10,044 nucleotides of DNA from Butyricicoccus sp. (GCA_020025755.1 JAHHRO010000057.1:1-10044); one strand, 5' to 3'. Counted from the first letter of the stretch, positions 1 through 5,988 are shown. Numbers and translations are program-made. The notes: a model not told the origin generated them from the letters alone.

Positions 1-52
1 AAGTCGCTTTGCTCCAATAAAAAACAGCGAAAAGCCTTTTTCTACAAGCTGA
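1..52 (+). repeat. Intergenic repeat module, left copy
   Basis: The first 52 bases resemble bases 9879-9932 in the same orientation. Both start AAGTCGsTTTGCTCCAA (16 of 17 identical, s = C or G), continue through an A-run, a GAAAAG and a T-run, and end GCTGAA. Both are followed at once by a GC-rich hairpin whose sequence differs between the copies. I found no open reading frame or known RNA family here. The element is truncated on the left by the window edge, so its true start is unknown. It lies downstream of kptA, which is transcribed toward it on the other strand. Seen: the similarity. Inferred: that it is a dispersed genomic repeat. Confidence 0.6.
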
Positions 53-74
53 AAGGAGGGCATTGCCCTCCTTT
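52..74. terminator. Perfect hairpin downstream of kptA
   Basis: AAAGGAGGGC (52-61), loop ATT, GCCCTCCTTT (65-74) forms a perfect 10-bp stem. Read on the minus strand it starts 17 bases after the kptA stop and ends in only three U's, so it would be a modest intrinsic terminator for the FUSC-kptA unit. Read on the plus strand it ends in TTTT. It could serve both directions, and it is also the hairpin that completes the left repeat module. Confidence 0.6.
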
Positions 75-91
75 TGTGCTGCATATCAAGT

Positions 92-625
92 TTACTGTTT
101 TTCCAGAAACGATACCGGAACATTTTTTGTGAGCCAAATACCGTTTTCTGAGCGGAAGAAGGCGTAGCCTGAGCGAGACATTGCGCCGCTGCGGATGCGG
201 TATAGTGCAAGGCTGCCATGACGGATACCCACCATACAGGCTGTCTCTGGGTCCGCCGAGAGATGGACATACAGACGGCTTTTCGGGATGAGCCCCTGCT
301 GGTCGATCGAAGCGACATATTTCTGCCCTGTGCCGTGCCACAGGTATTCTGGCGGGGTCGCGATCTCAAGCTGTACATCGACAGGGATCGAATGCCCTTG
401 GCTGGCACGGATCTGTGTACGGTCGGCGTTGAATACATAACGCTGCTTGTTATCTGTGCGCACGATCTCTTCGAGCATATTGAAGTTAAAGGGGAGAAAA
501 TGGCTCATACCGGAAACGAGGGATTGGACATCGGCCCAGCCGTGTTCATCCAGCCTGATTCCGATGACCTCGGGTTTATGACGCAGGATGAGGGAGAGAA
601 ATTTGCTTTCTTTCTCAAAGGACAT
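92..625 (-). CDS. kptA: RNA 2'-phosphotransferase (Tpt1/KptA family)
   Basis: The family transfers an internal RNA 2'-phosphate to NAD+, giving 2'-OH RNA, ADP-ribose 1'',2''-cyclic phosphate and nicotinamide; it acts in the cytoplasm. The 177-residue product is full length for the bacterial family. The N-terminal half has the LRHKP motif (R15, H16), then RASQGHS (R73, H78). The NAD-binding half has HGT (H97-T99), V-H-L-S (120-123) and G-x-RHG (R135). R15, H16, R73 and R135 match the Arg-His-Arg-Arg set known to be essential in yeast Tpt1, so the enzyme should be active. The ATG at 625 has an AAAGGAG site 8 bases upstream, lying partly inside the end of the preceding gene. The upstream ArAE-type gene stops 14 bases earlier, so the two are co-transcribed. 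In eukaryotes Tpt1 completes tRNA splicing; the bacterial substrate is not established. Confidence 0.95.
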   Translation of the reverse strand: MSFEKESKFLSLILRHKPEVIGIRLDEHGWADVQSLVSGMSHFLPFNFNMLEEIVRTDNKQRYVFNADRTQIRASQGHSIPVDVQLEIATPPEYLWHGTGQKYVASIDQQGLIPKSRLYVHLSADPETACMVGIRHGSLALYRIRSGAMSRSGYAFFRSENGIWLTKNVPVSFLEKQ

Positions 626-639
626 GAGGGGGACTCCTT

Positions 640-1566
640 TCAGATCTGTTTGGACGCAGCATTGTTCAATAATTCTGTGAGAAAGCTGCGCGCATCCAGT
701 AATGTATTTAGGTGATAGTTTAATACGGTATTGTTTTCATCGAGTGGGGGACGGGGAGCTTCCGCTGCGGAAAGCGTGATCCCAAGTGCCGAAAGACGCT
801 CGCAGCTTTTCTGGCAGGGAGTGCCAAGGGTATCCATGCCGCAGAGTGCCGAAAGTGCCAGATACATTTTCTCTGCCAACTGATAGCACCCTTCAAGATA
901 CGCCGCTTCTTCTTTCCGCTGCTTCCCGTGGGGGAAGGGCTGTTCGCTGAACAGGCGGATCTCATCATGCAGATGACGTATTTTTGTTTCAAAAGGACTA
1001 AGAACAGGATAATGCCCATGCATCAGGAGTTCGGATAGTGCAGAGGGATAACTTTCCAGATATTCATGAAACAGGCGCAGGATCAAACTGTGGTTGTTAT
1101 AGGGCTTGATAACGAAATTGACGGAAAAACCCACAGCCAGCCCAATTGAGGTGTCTAAAAATCGGTTCATTGCATATGCGACTGGTGTGCCGTGGGTGGG
1201 GTCGTAAAGACAGACAGAGACGAATACAATGCAGGTCAGTGGGACTGCAAAGCCGATCCGCAGGGGGTGGCAGATCGGGATGAGTAAAATGAGTCCAAGT
1301 CCGATGGCCACATAGCGGTCATTGGGAAATAAAAGTGTGAATAAACAGCCAGCCAGTGCGCCGCAGGTGATTCCTGCAAGCTGCGTGGTGGCAGCTGTGA
1401 TCGCGTCCGATAGGGTACGGCTCATGACAACGATCGCGCCGATCGCTGCAAAGATTGGGATGGCAGAAGGGCGCAGGGTATCAAGCAGCAGGGCGATGAT
1501 GACAGCGAGCCCTGTTTTGATGGTGCGCAGCCCAATGCGGTATGGTGGATGGGAGCGATGGGACAT
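640..1566 (-). CDS. Aromatic acid exporter-like (ArAE/FUSC) membrane protein
   Basis: This 308-residue product has an N-terminal membrane half of about five or six hydrophobic segments between residues 15 and 155, rich in Gly, Ala, Ile and Leu. A soluble, largely helical C-terminal half (about 155-308) follows. This is the layout of the Bacillota ArAE_1/DUF939 proteins in the FUSC superfamily, which relates to the aromatic carboxylic acid efflux pump AaeB and to fusaric acid resistance proteins. The family role, export of toxic aromatic acids, is shown for only a few members, so the substrate here is unknown. A strong AAAGGAGG site precedes the ATG at 1566, and a promoter lies about 60 bases upstream. 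It is the first gene of a two-gene unit with kptA, 14 bases apart. Confidence 0.8.
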   Translation of the reverse strand: MSHRSHPPYRIGLRTIKTGLAVIIALLLDTLRPSAIPIFAAIGAIVVMSRTLSDAITAATTQLAGITCGALAGCLFTLLFPNDRYVAIGLGLILLIPICHPLRIGFAVPLTCIVFVSVCLYDPTHGTPVAYAMNRFLDTSIGLAVGFSVNFVIKPYNNHSLILRLFHEYLESYPSALSELLMHGHYPVLSPFETKIRHLHDEIRLFSEQPFPHGKQRKEEAAYLEGCYQLAEKMYLALSALCGMDTLGTPCQKSCERLSALGITLSAAEAPRPPLDENNTVLNYHLNTLLDARSFLTELLNNAASKQI

Positions 1567-1626
1567 GAAGACCTCCTTTGGATTTTGCGCGTAAGGGAGT
1601 CAGGATCGATCCCTTGAAATAAGTTT

Positions 1627-1655
1627 ATGATACTACAGAACGATAAGATAGGCAA
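1627..1655 (-). promoter_or_regulatory. Sigma-A-type promoter of the FUSC-kptA unit
   Basis: On the minus strand TTGCCT (1655-1650) and TATCAT (1632-1627) are separated by exactly 17 bases. They match the TTGACA and TATAAT consensus at 4 and 5 of 6 positions. The predicted start near 1620 leaves a leader of about 54 bases before the ATG at 1566. The neighbouring gene is transcribed divergently from a promoter near 1714-1742. Called by pattern only. Confidence 0.55.
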
Positions 1656-1713
1656 TGCTGAAATGTAAATTTATCAGATAGAACTGCATCCCTGCAAATT
1701 CACATCCCGTTCA

Positions 1714-1742
1714 TTGACTTTGGATGTTCGATGTGATAAAGT
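1714..1742 (+). promoter_or_regulatory. Probable promoter of the small Cys-rich gene
   Basis: TTGACT (1714-1719) is a good -35 element (5 of 6). With a 17-base spacer the -10 would be TAAAGT (1737-1742, 4 of 6); GATAAA at 1735-1740 is an alternative with a 15-base spacer. A run of alternating T and A follows at 1744-1750. The leader to the ATG at 1813 would be about 65 bases. The -10 region overlaps a 17-base motif that recurs at 3155-3171. Confidence 0.45.
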
Positions 1743-1812
1743 CTATATATATGAATTTTGAGGATGAAATACAATCATCAGATCAAATAAAACCGCTGAC
1801 GAGGTGACAAAC

Positions 1813-2106
1813 ATGAAAAAGGAACTGGGCTATGGCGTAGCACTTGCTGGTGCGCTTGCTGGAGCAGGTGCGCTTGCGGTTGCACTCGCGCGCAAGAAAA
1901 AGCGTGAAGAAATCTATCATGAAGCTGAACTGAAGGCAATGAACGAGCTGGATGAGATGATGAATGAGGGCAGCGAGGATATTCTGGACTGTGATACCTG
2001 CTGCTGTGCAGAGGAATGTGCGGAAGCATGTGCCGACACGGAGCCACAGGAAGAAGTGGATGCCAAAGAGGCGCAGGAGACCTCTGAGCCACCGGCAGAA
2101 TCCTGA
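1813..2106 (+). CDS. Small membrane-anchored protein with a cysteine cluster, unknown function
   Basis: This 97-residue protein belongs to no family I recognise. Residues 5-26 form a Gly/Ala/Leu-rich transmembrane helix ending in a basic RKKKR block (27-31), so the C-terminal part is probably cytoplasmic by the positive-inside rule. A charged, probably helical stretch (32-58) leads to six cysteines at 60, 63, 64, 65, 69 and 73, in the pattern C-x2-CCC-x3-C-x3-C. The tail (74-97) is acidic and rich in Pro, Glu and Ser. I chose ATG 1813 because GAGGTG at 1801-1806 sits 6 bases upstream; the in-frame GTG at 1804 lies within that site. It is a monocistronic unit with its own promoter and a strong terminator at 2122-2155. 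Metal or iron-sulfur binding by the cysteines is only an inference. Confidence 0.75.
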   Translation: MKKELGYGVALAGALAGAGALAVALARKKKREEIYHEAELKAMNELDEMMNEGSEDILDCDTCCCAEECAEACADTEPQEEVDAKEAQETSEPPAES

Positions 2107-2121
2107 TCGTATTTGCTGTGT

Positions 2122-2155
2122 AAGCAGGCGAAGCCTTTGGGTTCGCCTGCTTTTT
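2122..2155 (+). terminator. Strong intrinsic terminator
   Basis: AAGCAGGCGAA (2122-2132) pairs perfectly with TTCGCCTGCTT (2142-2152) around a 9-base loop, and the T-run continues to 2155. It starts 16 bases after the stop of the cysteine-rich gene and should end that transcript before the radical SAM gene. Confidence 0.9.
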
Positions 2156-2182
2156 GCGTTTCAGCTGTTTGAAGAAGATAAT
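2154..2182 (+). promoter_or_regulatory. Possible weak promoter of the radical SAM gene
   Basis: TTGCGT (2154-2159) and GATAAT (2177-2182) are 17 bases apart. The -10 matches 5 of 6, but the -35 only 3 of 6. It begins at the end of the preceding terminator, where a new promoter would be needed. The implied start near 2189 lies only a few bases before the AAGGAG site at 2193-2198, which gives a very short leader. Confidence 0.3.
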
Positions 2183-2205
2183 GATCGAAGAGAAGGAGAA
2201 CCCCT

Positions 2206-3078
2206 ATGATCCCATACGAAGGACGTGTATTTCGACCACCGTCTGAGGCGTACAGCCTCATTATACAGGTAACGATCGGGTGCAGCCATAACAAATGTAC
2301 ATTTTGTGATATGTACAAGGAGAAATCATTCCGTATCCGTAAAATCGAGGAGATCAAGCACGATTTTGAAATCGCACGCCGCGCATATCGCCGTGTAGAG
2401 CGCGTTTTTCTGGCAGATGGGGATGCACTCATGTGCCACACCAAGCACATGACAGAGATCTTGCGTTATATCCGTGAGACCTTTCCGGAATGTGAGCGCG
2501 TGACCTGCTATGGTTCACCGGCCTCCATTTTGGTGAAGAAACAGGAAGACCTTGATCTGCTGCACAGCCTGGGACTGGATATGATCTATATGGGGCTGGA
2601 GTCCGGTTCGGACGAGGTGCTGCGGCGTGTCAATAAGGGAGAAACTGCTGATGAGATTGTTCGTGCCGGACTGATGGTCAAGCAGGCAGGCATGAAGCTG
2701 TCCGTGACCTGTATTGCAGGGCTGGGGTCTCTCGAACTGTCAGAGGAGCATGCCATTGCGACAGCCAGAGCCCTTTCTCGGATGAAGCCGGAATATATTG
2801 GGCTGCTGACACTGCTGTTCGATCTTCCAACCCCTCTTATGAAGGACTGGAAGGAAGGACGATTCTATTTGATGGATCCGGTGGAGATCGCACAGGAAAC
2901 ACTGGTGCTGCTTGAGCATATCGACTGTGAAGGCAGCGTGTTCCGCGCAAACCATGCCTCGAATTATGTGAATCTGGCAGGCACGCTCAATCAGGATCGA
3001 GAGACCATGTGTCAAAAGCTCCGTGCTGCGTTGGAAGGACGCGTACAGTTTAAAGATGAGGCATTTCGTGCGCGATGA
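2206..3078 (+). CDS. Radical SAM protein, COG1032-like, substrate unknown
   Basis: Radical SAM enzymes bind a [4Fe-4S] cluster through three cysteines and cleave S-adenosylmethionine to a 5'-deoxyadenosyl radical. The 290-residue product carries C26-S-H-N-K-C31-T-F-C34, so the spacing is C-x4-C-x2-C and not the usual C-x3-C-x2-C. The radical SAM barrel follows: FLADGDAL near 68-75, then Y-M-G-L-E-S-G near 127-133, a typical SAM-site segment. Near the C-terminus is an ANHASNY motif, which I recall from a group of clostridial proteins annotated only as radical SAM. There is no clear extra cluster domain or B12 domain. AAGGAG at 2193-2198 is 7 bases before the ATG. It appears to be transcribed alone, between the terminator at 2122-2155 and promoters at 3157-3282. 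The family is clear; the reaction is not known to me. Confidence 0.85.
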   Translation: MIPYEGRVFRPPSEAYSLIIQVTIGCSHNKCTFCDMYKEKSFRIRKIEEIKHDFEIARRAYRRVERVFLADGDALMCHTKHMTEILRYIRETFPECERVTCYGSPASILVKKQEDLDLLHSLGLDMIYMGLESGSDEVLRRVNKGETADEIVRAGLMVKQAGMKLSVTCIAGLGSLELSEEHAIATARALSRMKPEYIGLLTLLFDLPTPLMKDWKEGRFYLMDPVEIAQETLVLLEHIDCEGSVFRANHASNYVNLAGTLNQDRETMCQKLRAALEGRVQFKDEAFRAR

Positions 3079-3156
3079 TCGGTGGCGGTTGAGCGAAACA
3101 GACAGGAAAAGTTTGCGATGTATGCAAAAAACTGGGAATTTTTTTATCGGATCTAT

Positions 3157-3185
3157 ATGACAAAGTCTATAAAAAGTGATATACT
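3157..3185 (+). promoter_or_regulatory. Upstream promoter P1 before the zinc-PLC gene
   Basis: ATGACA (3157-3162, 5 of 6) and TATACT (3180-3185, 5 of 6) are 17 bases apart, and an extended TG lies at 3177-3178. The predicted start is about 190 bases before the ATG at 3382. The -35 region overlaps the motif shared with 1731-1747. Confidence 0.55.
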
Positions 3186-3252
3186 GAAAACAGTTGGGCA
3201 TGATATGTAAGAAGTTCCAGAAGATACCGGCAGGGAAAACAGAGGAATTTGA

Positions 3253-3282
3253 TTGCAGCTCGTACCCCTCTTGTGCTATAAT
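3253..3282 (+). promoter_or_regulatory. Downstream promoter P2 before the zinc-PLC gene
   Basis: A perfect TATAAT (3277-3282) with an extended TGC immediately before it is the best -10 in the window. The best -35 is TTGCAG (3253-3258, 4 of 6) at 18 bases. Transcription would start near 3289 and give a leader of about 93 bases. That leader contains GGATCATG twice (3332 and 3343 regions) but I see no strong hairpin or known riboswitch. The interval 3079-3381 otherwise holds no gene I can support. Confidence 0.65.
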
Positions 3283-3381
3283 AAAAATGTTCGGATCGCA
3301 AGATCCCCTCGCATGGATATTGAAAAGTTGGATCATGGCATGGATCATGTCAGTTTATTTTGATTCGTTTGGAGGAGCAGC

Positions 3382-3978
3382 ATGGATTCCATTTCGCATA
3401 CTCGCGTTGCCAACCTGTTGTTGGCTCATATTGAGGCTGAAACCGGCGTTACCTTTGATACGAACGCCTTTCGCTATGGCAACCTGAAGCCCGATCTAAC
3501 GGGTACATACCTCACAAAGCGTCATTACCCATCGATCATGTTTGAAGCTGTTAAGGATAAGATTCGCGCATTCTGCCGGAATTATACCATACAGGATGTC
3601 AACGGACGAGATCTTTCGGTCGATCTGGGTGAGATCTGCCACTATTTGACGGATTTTTTCTGCTATCCGCACAATGACGATATTTATCCGCATAACCTGC
3701 TTGCACACTATATTTACGAGAAGCGTGTTGCACTGTGCCTCAAACGCAGCCTGACCGAGGCACATTTTGAAGGCTGGACAGAAGATGTGGTCGCGCCCTT
3801 TACGGTGGAAGCCCTGATTTCCCGTATTGAGAAGCTGCATGCCAAGTATCATGCCCTGCCGCGGCATGGTATTGTCAGCGATATGGAATATATCTGTCAG
3901 GTGACGACGCTTTGCGTACAGGGCGTCATCAATATTACCTATGCAGCAGGCGAGGAAACCTCCATCGAAACTGCATAA
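3382..3978 (+). CDS. Zinc-dependent phospholipase C-like protein (PF00882), cytoplasmic
   Basis: Secreted zinc phospholipases C such as that of Bacillus cereus hydrolyse phosphatidylcholine at a three-zinc site (W1, H14, D55, H69, H118, D122, H128, H142, E146). The 198-residue product retains that layout. H87-x3-D91-x5-H97 has exactly the spacing of H118/D122/H128, H109-x3-E113 matches H142/E146, and D38 and H48 match D55 and H69. H6 or H16 would replace H14. There is no signal peptide or processed N-terminal Trp, so it is probably cytoplasmic and its substrate need not be a phospholipid. GGAGGA at 3371-3376 is 5 bases before the ATG. It is transcribed alone from P1/P2 and ends at the terminator at 3995. 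The fold and metal site are well supported, the activity is not. Confidence 0.8.
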   Translation: MDSISHTRVANLLLAHIEAETGVTFDTNAFRYGNLKPDLTGTYLTKRHYPSIMFEAVKDKIRAFCRNYTIQDVNGRDLSVDLGEICHYLTDFFCYPHNDDIYPHNLLAHYIYEKRVALCLKRSLTEAHFEGWTEDVVAPFTVEALISRIEKLHAKYHALPRHGIVSDMEYICQVTTLCVQGVINITYAAGEETSIETA

Positions 3979-3994
3979 TGTTGCTGAAAGAAAC

Positions 3995-4024
3995 AAAGCG
4001 CATCCGAATTTGGGTGCGCTTTTT
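3995..4024. terminator. Intrinsic terminator between convergent genes
   Basis: AAAGCGCATCC (3995-4005) pairs with GGGTGCGCTTT (4012-4022), one G-U pair, around the loop GAATTT. TTTTT then C follows on the plus strand. It begins 16 bases after the zinc-PLC stop. On the minus strand it sits directly after the GNAT stop at 4027 and leads into TTTGTTTCTTT, so it probably serves both convergent transcripts. Confidence 0.85.
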
Positions 4025-4026
4025 CT

Positions 4027-4617
4027 TTATAGATCGGGGGTGTTCAATAGTTTATATACAAGTTCCTGCGGCAGATCCGGAAAAAGGATCAGCGGCTTGG
4101 GTTCTGTCACGCGCTGGTGCAGATGGGGGTACTCCATCCATACCAGATCATGCCAGGAACCTGCCTTCCAGCCCGTGCGTGGGAACAGACCCACACGCTG
4201 GAACCCCATTTTTTCGTGAAAGGCAACGCTGCTGCCGCCTGAAGTGGTGGCACAGGCATAGACATTCACAACGTTTTGAGCATACAGGAGTGCAAGGATC
4301 GTGCGATACAGGCGAGTTCCCAGATAATGCCGCTGACAGTCCAGAGAGAGGTAGATGGATAACTCTACATCCCAATGAAATCCCATGCGTGGATGGAAGG
4401 GGGCTGCGTAGGTATAGCCGATGGGTTTGCCGTCCAGTTCCGCCACGAGATAGGGGTAGGCTTTTGTGATGGAGCGGATCCGCTCGGCAAATTCTGGAAC
4501 AGAGGGGACATCATATTCAAGAGAGATCGCGGTTTGGCTGACATAGGGTGCATAGATCGCGAGCAATGCCGCAGCATCCTCTGGAACAGCCAGACGGATT
4601 GTGATTTGGGGTAACAT
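4027..4617 (-). CDS. GNAT N-acetyltransferase, phosphinothricin acetyltransferase-like
   Basis: The product probably transfers an acetyl group from acetyl-CoA to an amine. The 196 residues align by eye with the COG1247/PAT group: I-R-x-A-x-P-E-D-A near 7-16, I-Y-A-P-Y-V (21-26), T-A-I-S-L-E-Y (29-35), Y-L-V-A-E-L-D-G (56-63), V-E-L-S-I-Y-L (85-91) and S-V-A-F-H-E-K-M-G-F (130-139). The CoA pyrophosphate loop is Q95-R-H-Y-L-G100, where the usual first glycine is Y98. The segment before S-V-A-F-H is shorter than I recall for PAT proteins. The last 35 residues include P-K-P-L-I, as in that group. GGAGG lies 9 bases before the ATG and starts just after the dacF stop, 15 bases away, so the pair is co-transcribed. 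The substrate is unknown; herbicide resistance should not be assumed. Confidence 0.85.
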   Translation of the reverse strand: MLPQITIRLAVPEDAAALLAIYAPYVSQTAISLEYDVPSVPEFAERIRSITKAYPYLVAELDGKPIGYTYAAPFHPRMGFHWDVELSIYLSLDCQRHYLGTRLYRTILALLYAQNVVNVYACATTSGGSSVAFHEKMGFQRVGLFPRTGWKAGSWHDLVWMEYPHLHQRVTEPKPLILFPDLPQELVYKLLNTPDL

Positions 4618-4632
4618 GGGAGCAAACCTCCA

Positions 4633-5958
4633 TTAAGATTTAGAATGACGATCTTGTTCGGCTTCCTGCCGCTGCATTGCCGCGCGACGCTTGAGAGCCT
4701 TGCGCCTTGCGTATTGCTGTTTCCTCAGTTTCCTGTGTGCACGGAGTGTGCACTGCGTATCATGATGTACCGAGGCGGAAGAAAACAGGCTGGAGAACAG
4801 GCAGAGGGATAGAAACGGGAACAGCAGCCAATAGATTCGATCGGGCTGCATGATCTTTTGGGCGTGTGCGACATCGAGATCACAGGGCAGCGCATAGGGC
4901 ATCGAAAAAAGATTTTGTACGGTGCCGTCCTCATAGCTCAGCTGTAAGGCACGCCGCTGTGCCTTGTCTGTCGACGAGGAGAATGACAAGGCTTTTTTAT
5001 CGAACTGGGATGGGATCACAACCGTAACAGGCGGCAGATCAGTCGGCGTTTCCTGTAGGGAGTAGACCTCAGACGCCATGCGTGAGATATCTGCACCATT
5101 TAGGGGGATCGCATGAAAGCTGCCAAAGCCATAGGTGAACAGGGCGCGGATATCGTGCCATGCGGCATGCTTACCGCTGGATGCACCAAGGGTAACGGCA
5201 ATGAGTGTCATTCCATCTTTATGCGCGACCATGACCTGTGTATGGTGCGCCTGACTCGTATAGCCGTTCTTGCCGGCGACCGCATAAGGATTGTAGAACG
5301 CGGAATCCTTGCGCAGCATACGCTGCTTGGTATAGAATGTGCGCGGCTCGGCATGCTTGTTTGTAGGGGGGATCGTGTAGGACTGTGCACCTGCGATCTG
5401 GATAAAACGCGGATGGTGCAGCAGGGCTTCTGTGATTTTCGTCAGATCCCGTGCGGTCATGAGATGGGTGCTGCCATCAAGTCCGTGCGCATTTTCAAAG
5501 TGTGTACCAGTGCAGCCAAGTTCTGCGGCGCGGTCGTTCATCATCTGCACAAAGGCTGCCTGCGATCCGGCAACAGCTTCCGCAAGCACATTGGATGCAT
5601 CGTTGGCAGATTGCATGAGCGAGGCATAGAGCATGTTTTCAAGCGTCACGACTTCTCCGGGAACGAGTGCGATATGGGTGGAATCCCGTTCGATCTGCAC
5701 AGCAGTATTGGATACGGTGGTGGTCTGAGAAAGATCTTGTATCTGTTCAAGGACGAGCAGTGCGGTCATCAGCTTGGTGACGGATGCAGGACGGGCAGGC
5801 GTGTCTGCGTTTTTCTCGTATAGGCTCTGACCGGATTCGACACAGTATAAGATTGCCTGTGTACCAAAGATCTGTTCTCGCAGAACAGGAACGGCAGCTG
5901 CATGGCTGGTAAATAGCATCAGTAGGATGCATACACAGCACAGGCGGCGAATGGACAT
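4633..5958 (-). CDS. D-alanyl-D-alanine carboxypeptidase, DacF-like (peptidase S11)
   Basis: These low-molecular-mass penicillin-binding proteins remove the terminal D-Ala from peptidoglycan stem peptides outside the membrane. The 441-residue product has a signal peptide (about 1-22, ending H-A-A-A), the nucleophile motif S59-V-T-K62, and S117-A-N119. The third motif is K230-N231-G232 where K-T-G is usual. A beta-rich region (about 285-380) fits the PBP5-type C-terminal domain. A transmembrane helix near 385-407 then anchors the protein, followed by a strongly basic tail of about 35 residues. I chose ATG 5958 because AAGGGAG lies 7 bases upstream and the signal peptide starts there; the in-frame ATG at 6042 would add 28 residues and lies upstream of the predicted promoter. 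It is first in an operon with the GNAT gene. Confidence 0.9.
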   Translation of the reverse strand: MSIRRLCCVCILLMLFTSHAAAVPVLREQIFGTQAILYCVESGQSLYEKNADTPARPASVTKLMTALLVLEQIQDLSQTTTVSNTAVQIERDSTHIALVPGEVVTLENMLYASLMQSANDASNVLAEAVAGSQAAFVQMMNDRAAELGCTGTHFENAHGLDGSTHLMTARDLTKITEALLHHPRFIQIAGAQSYTIPPTNKHAEPRTFYTKQRMLRKDSAFYNPYAVAGKNGYTSQAHHTQVMVAHKDGMTLIAVTLGASSGKHAAWHDIRALFTYGFGSFHAIPLNGADISRMASEVYSLQETPTDLPPVTVVIPSQFDKKALSFSSSTDKAQRRALQLSYEDGTVQNLFSMPYALPCDLDVAHAQKIMQPDRIYWLLFPFLSLCLFSSLFSSASVHHDTQCTLRAHRKLRKQQYARRKALKRRAAMQRQEAEQDRHSKS

Positions 5959-5988
5959 GACAGCACTCCCTTCATAGGCGTTAGTTCC

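Noticed and set aside
218..715. Plus-strand open frame antisense to kptA
   Set aside because: It overlaps a conserved enzyme with complete active-site residues and has no ribosome binding site or recognisable domain.
2740..3348. Minus-strand open frame opposite the radical SAM gene and the following intergenic region
   Set aside because: No ribosome binding site, no recognisable motif, and it crosses two good plus-strand promoters.
3194..3487. Plus-strand open frame overlapping the start of the zinc-PLC gene
   Set aside because: It is out of frame with that gene, crosses promoter P2, and has no convincing ribosome binding site. The leader is better treated as untranslated.
5113..5823. Long plus-strand open frame (236 codons) antisense to the DacF-like gene
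   Set aside because: It lies wholly inside a gene with intact signal peptide and catalytic motifs, has no ribosome binding site, and its Cys/Gly/Arg-rich composition is typical of an antisense shadow.
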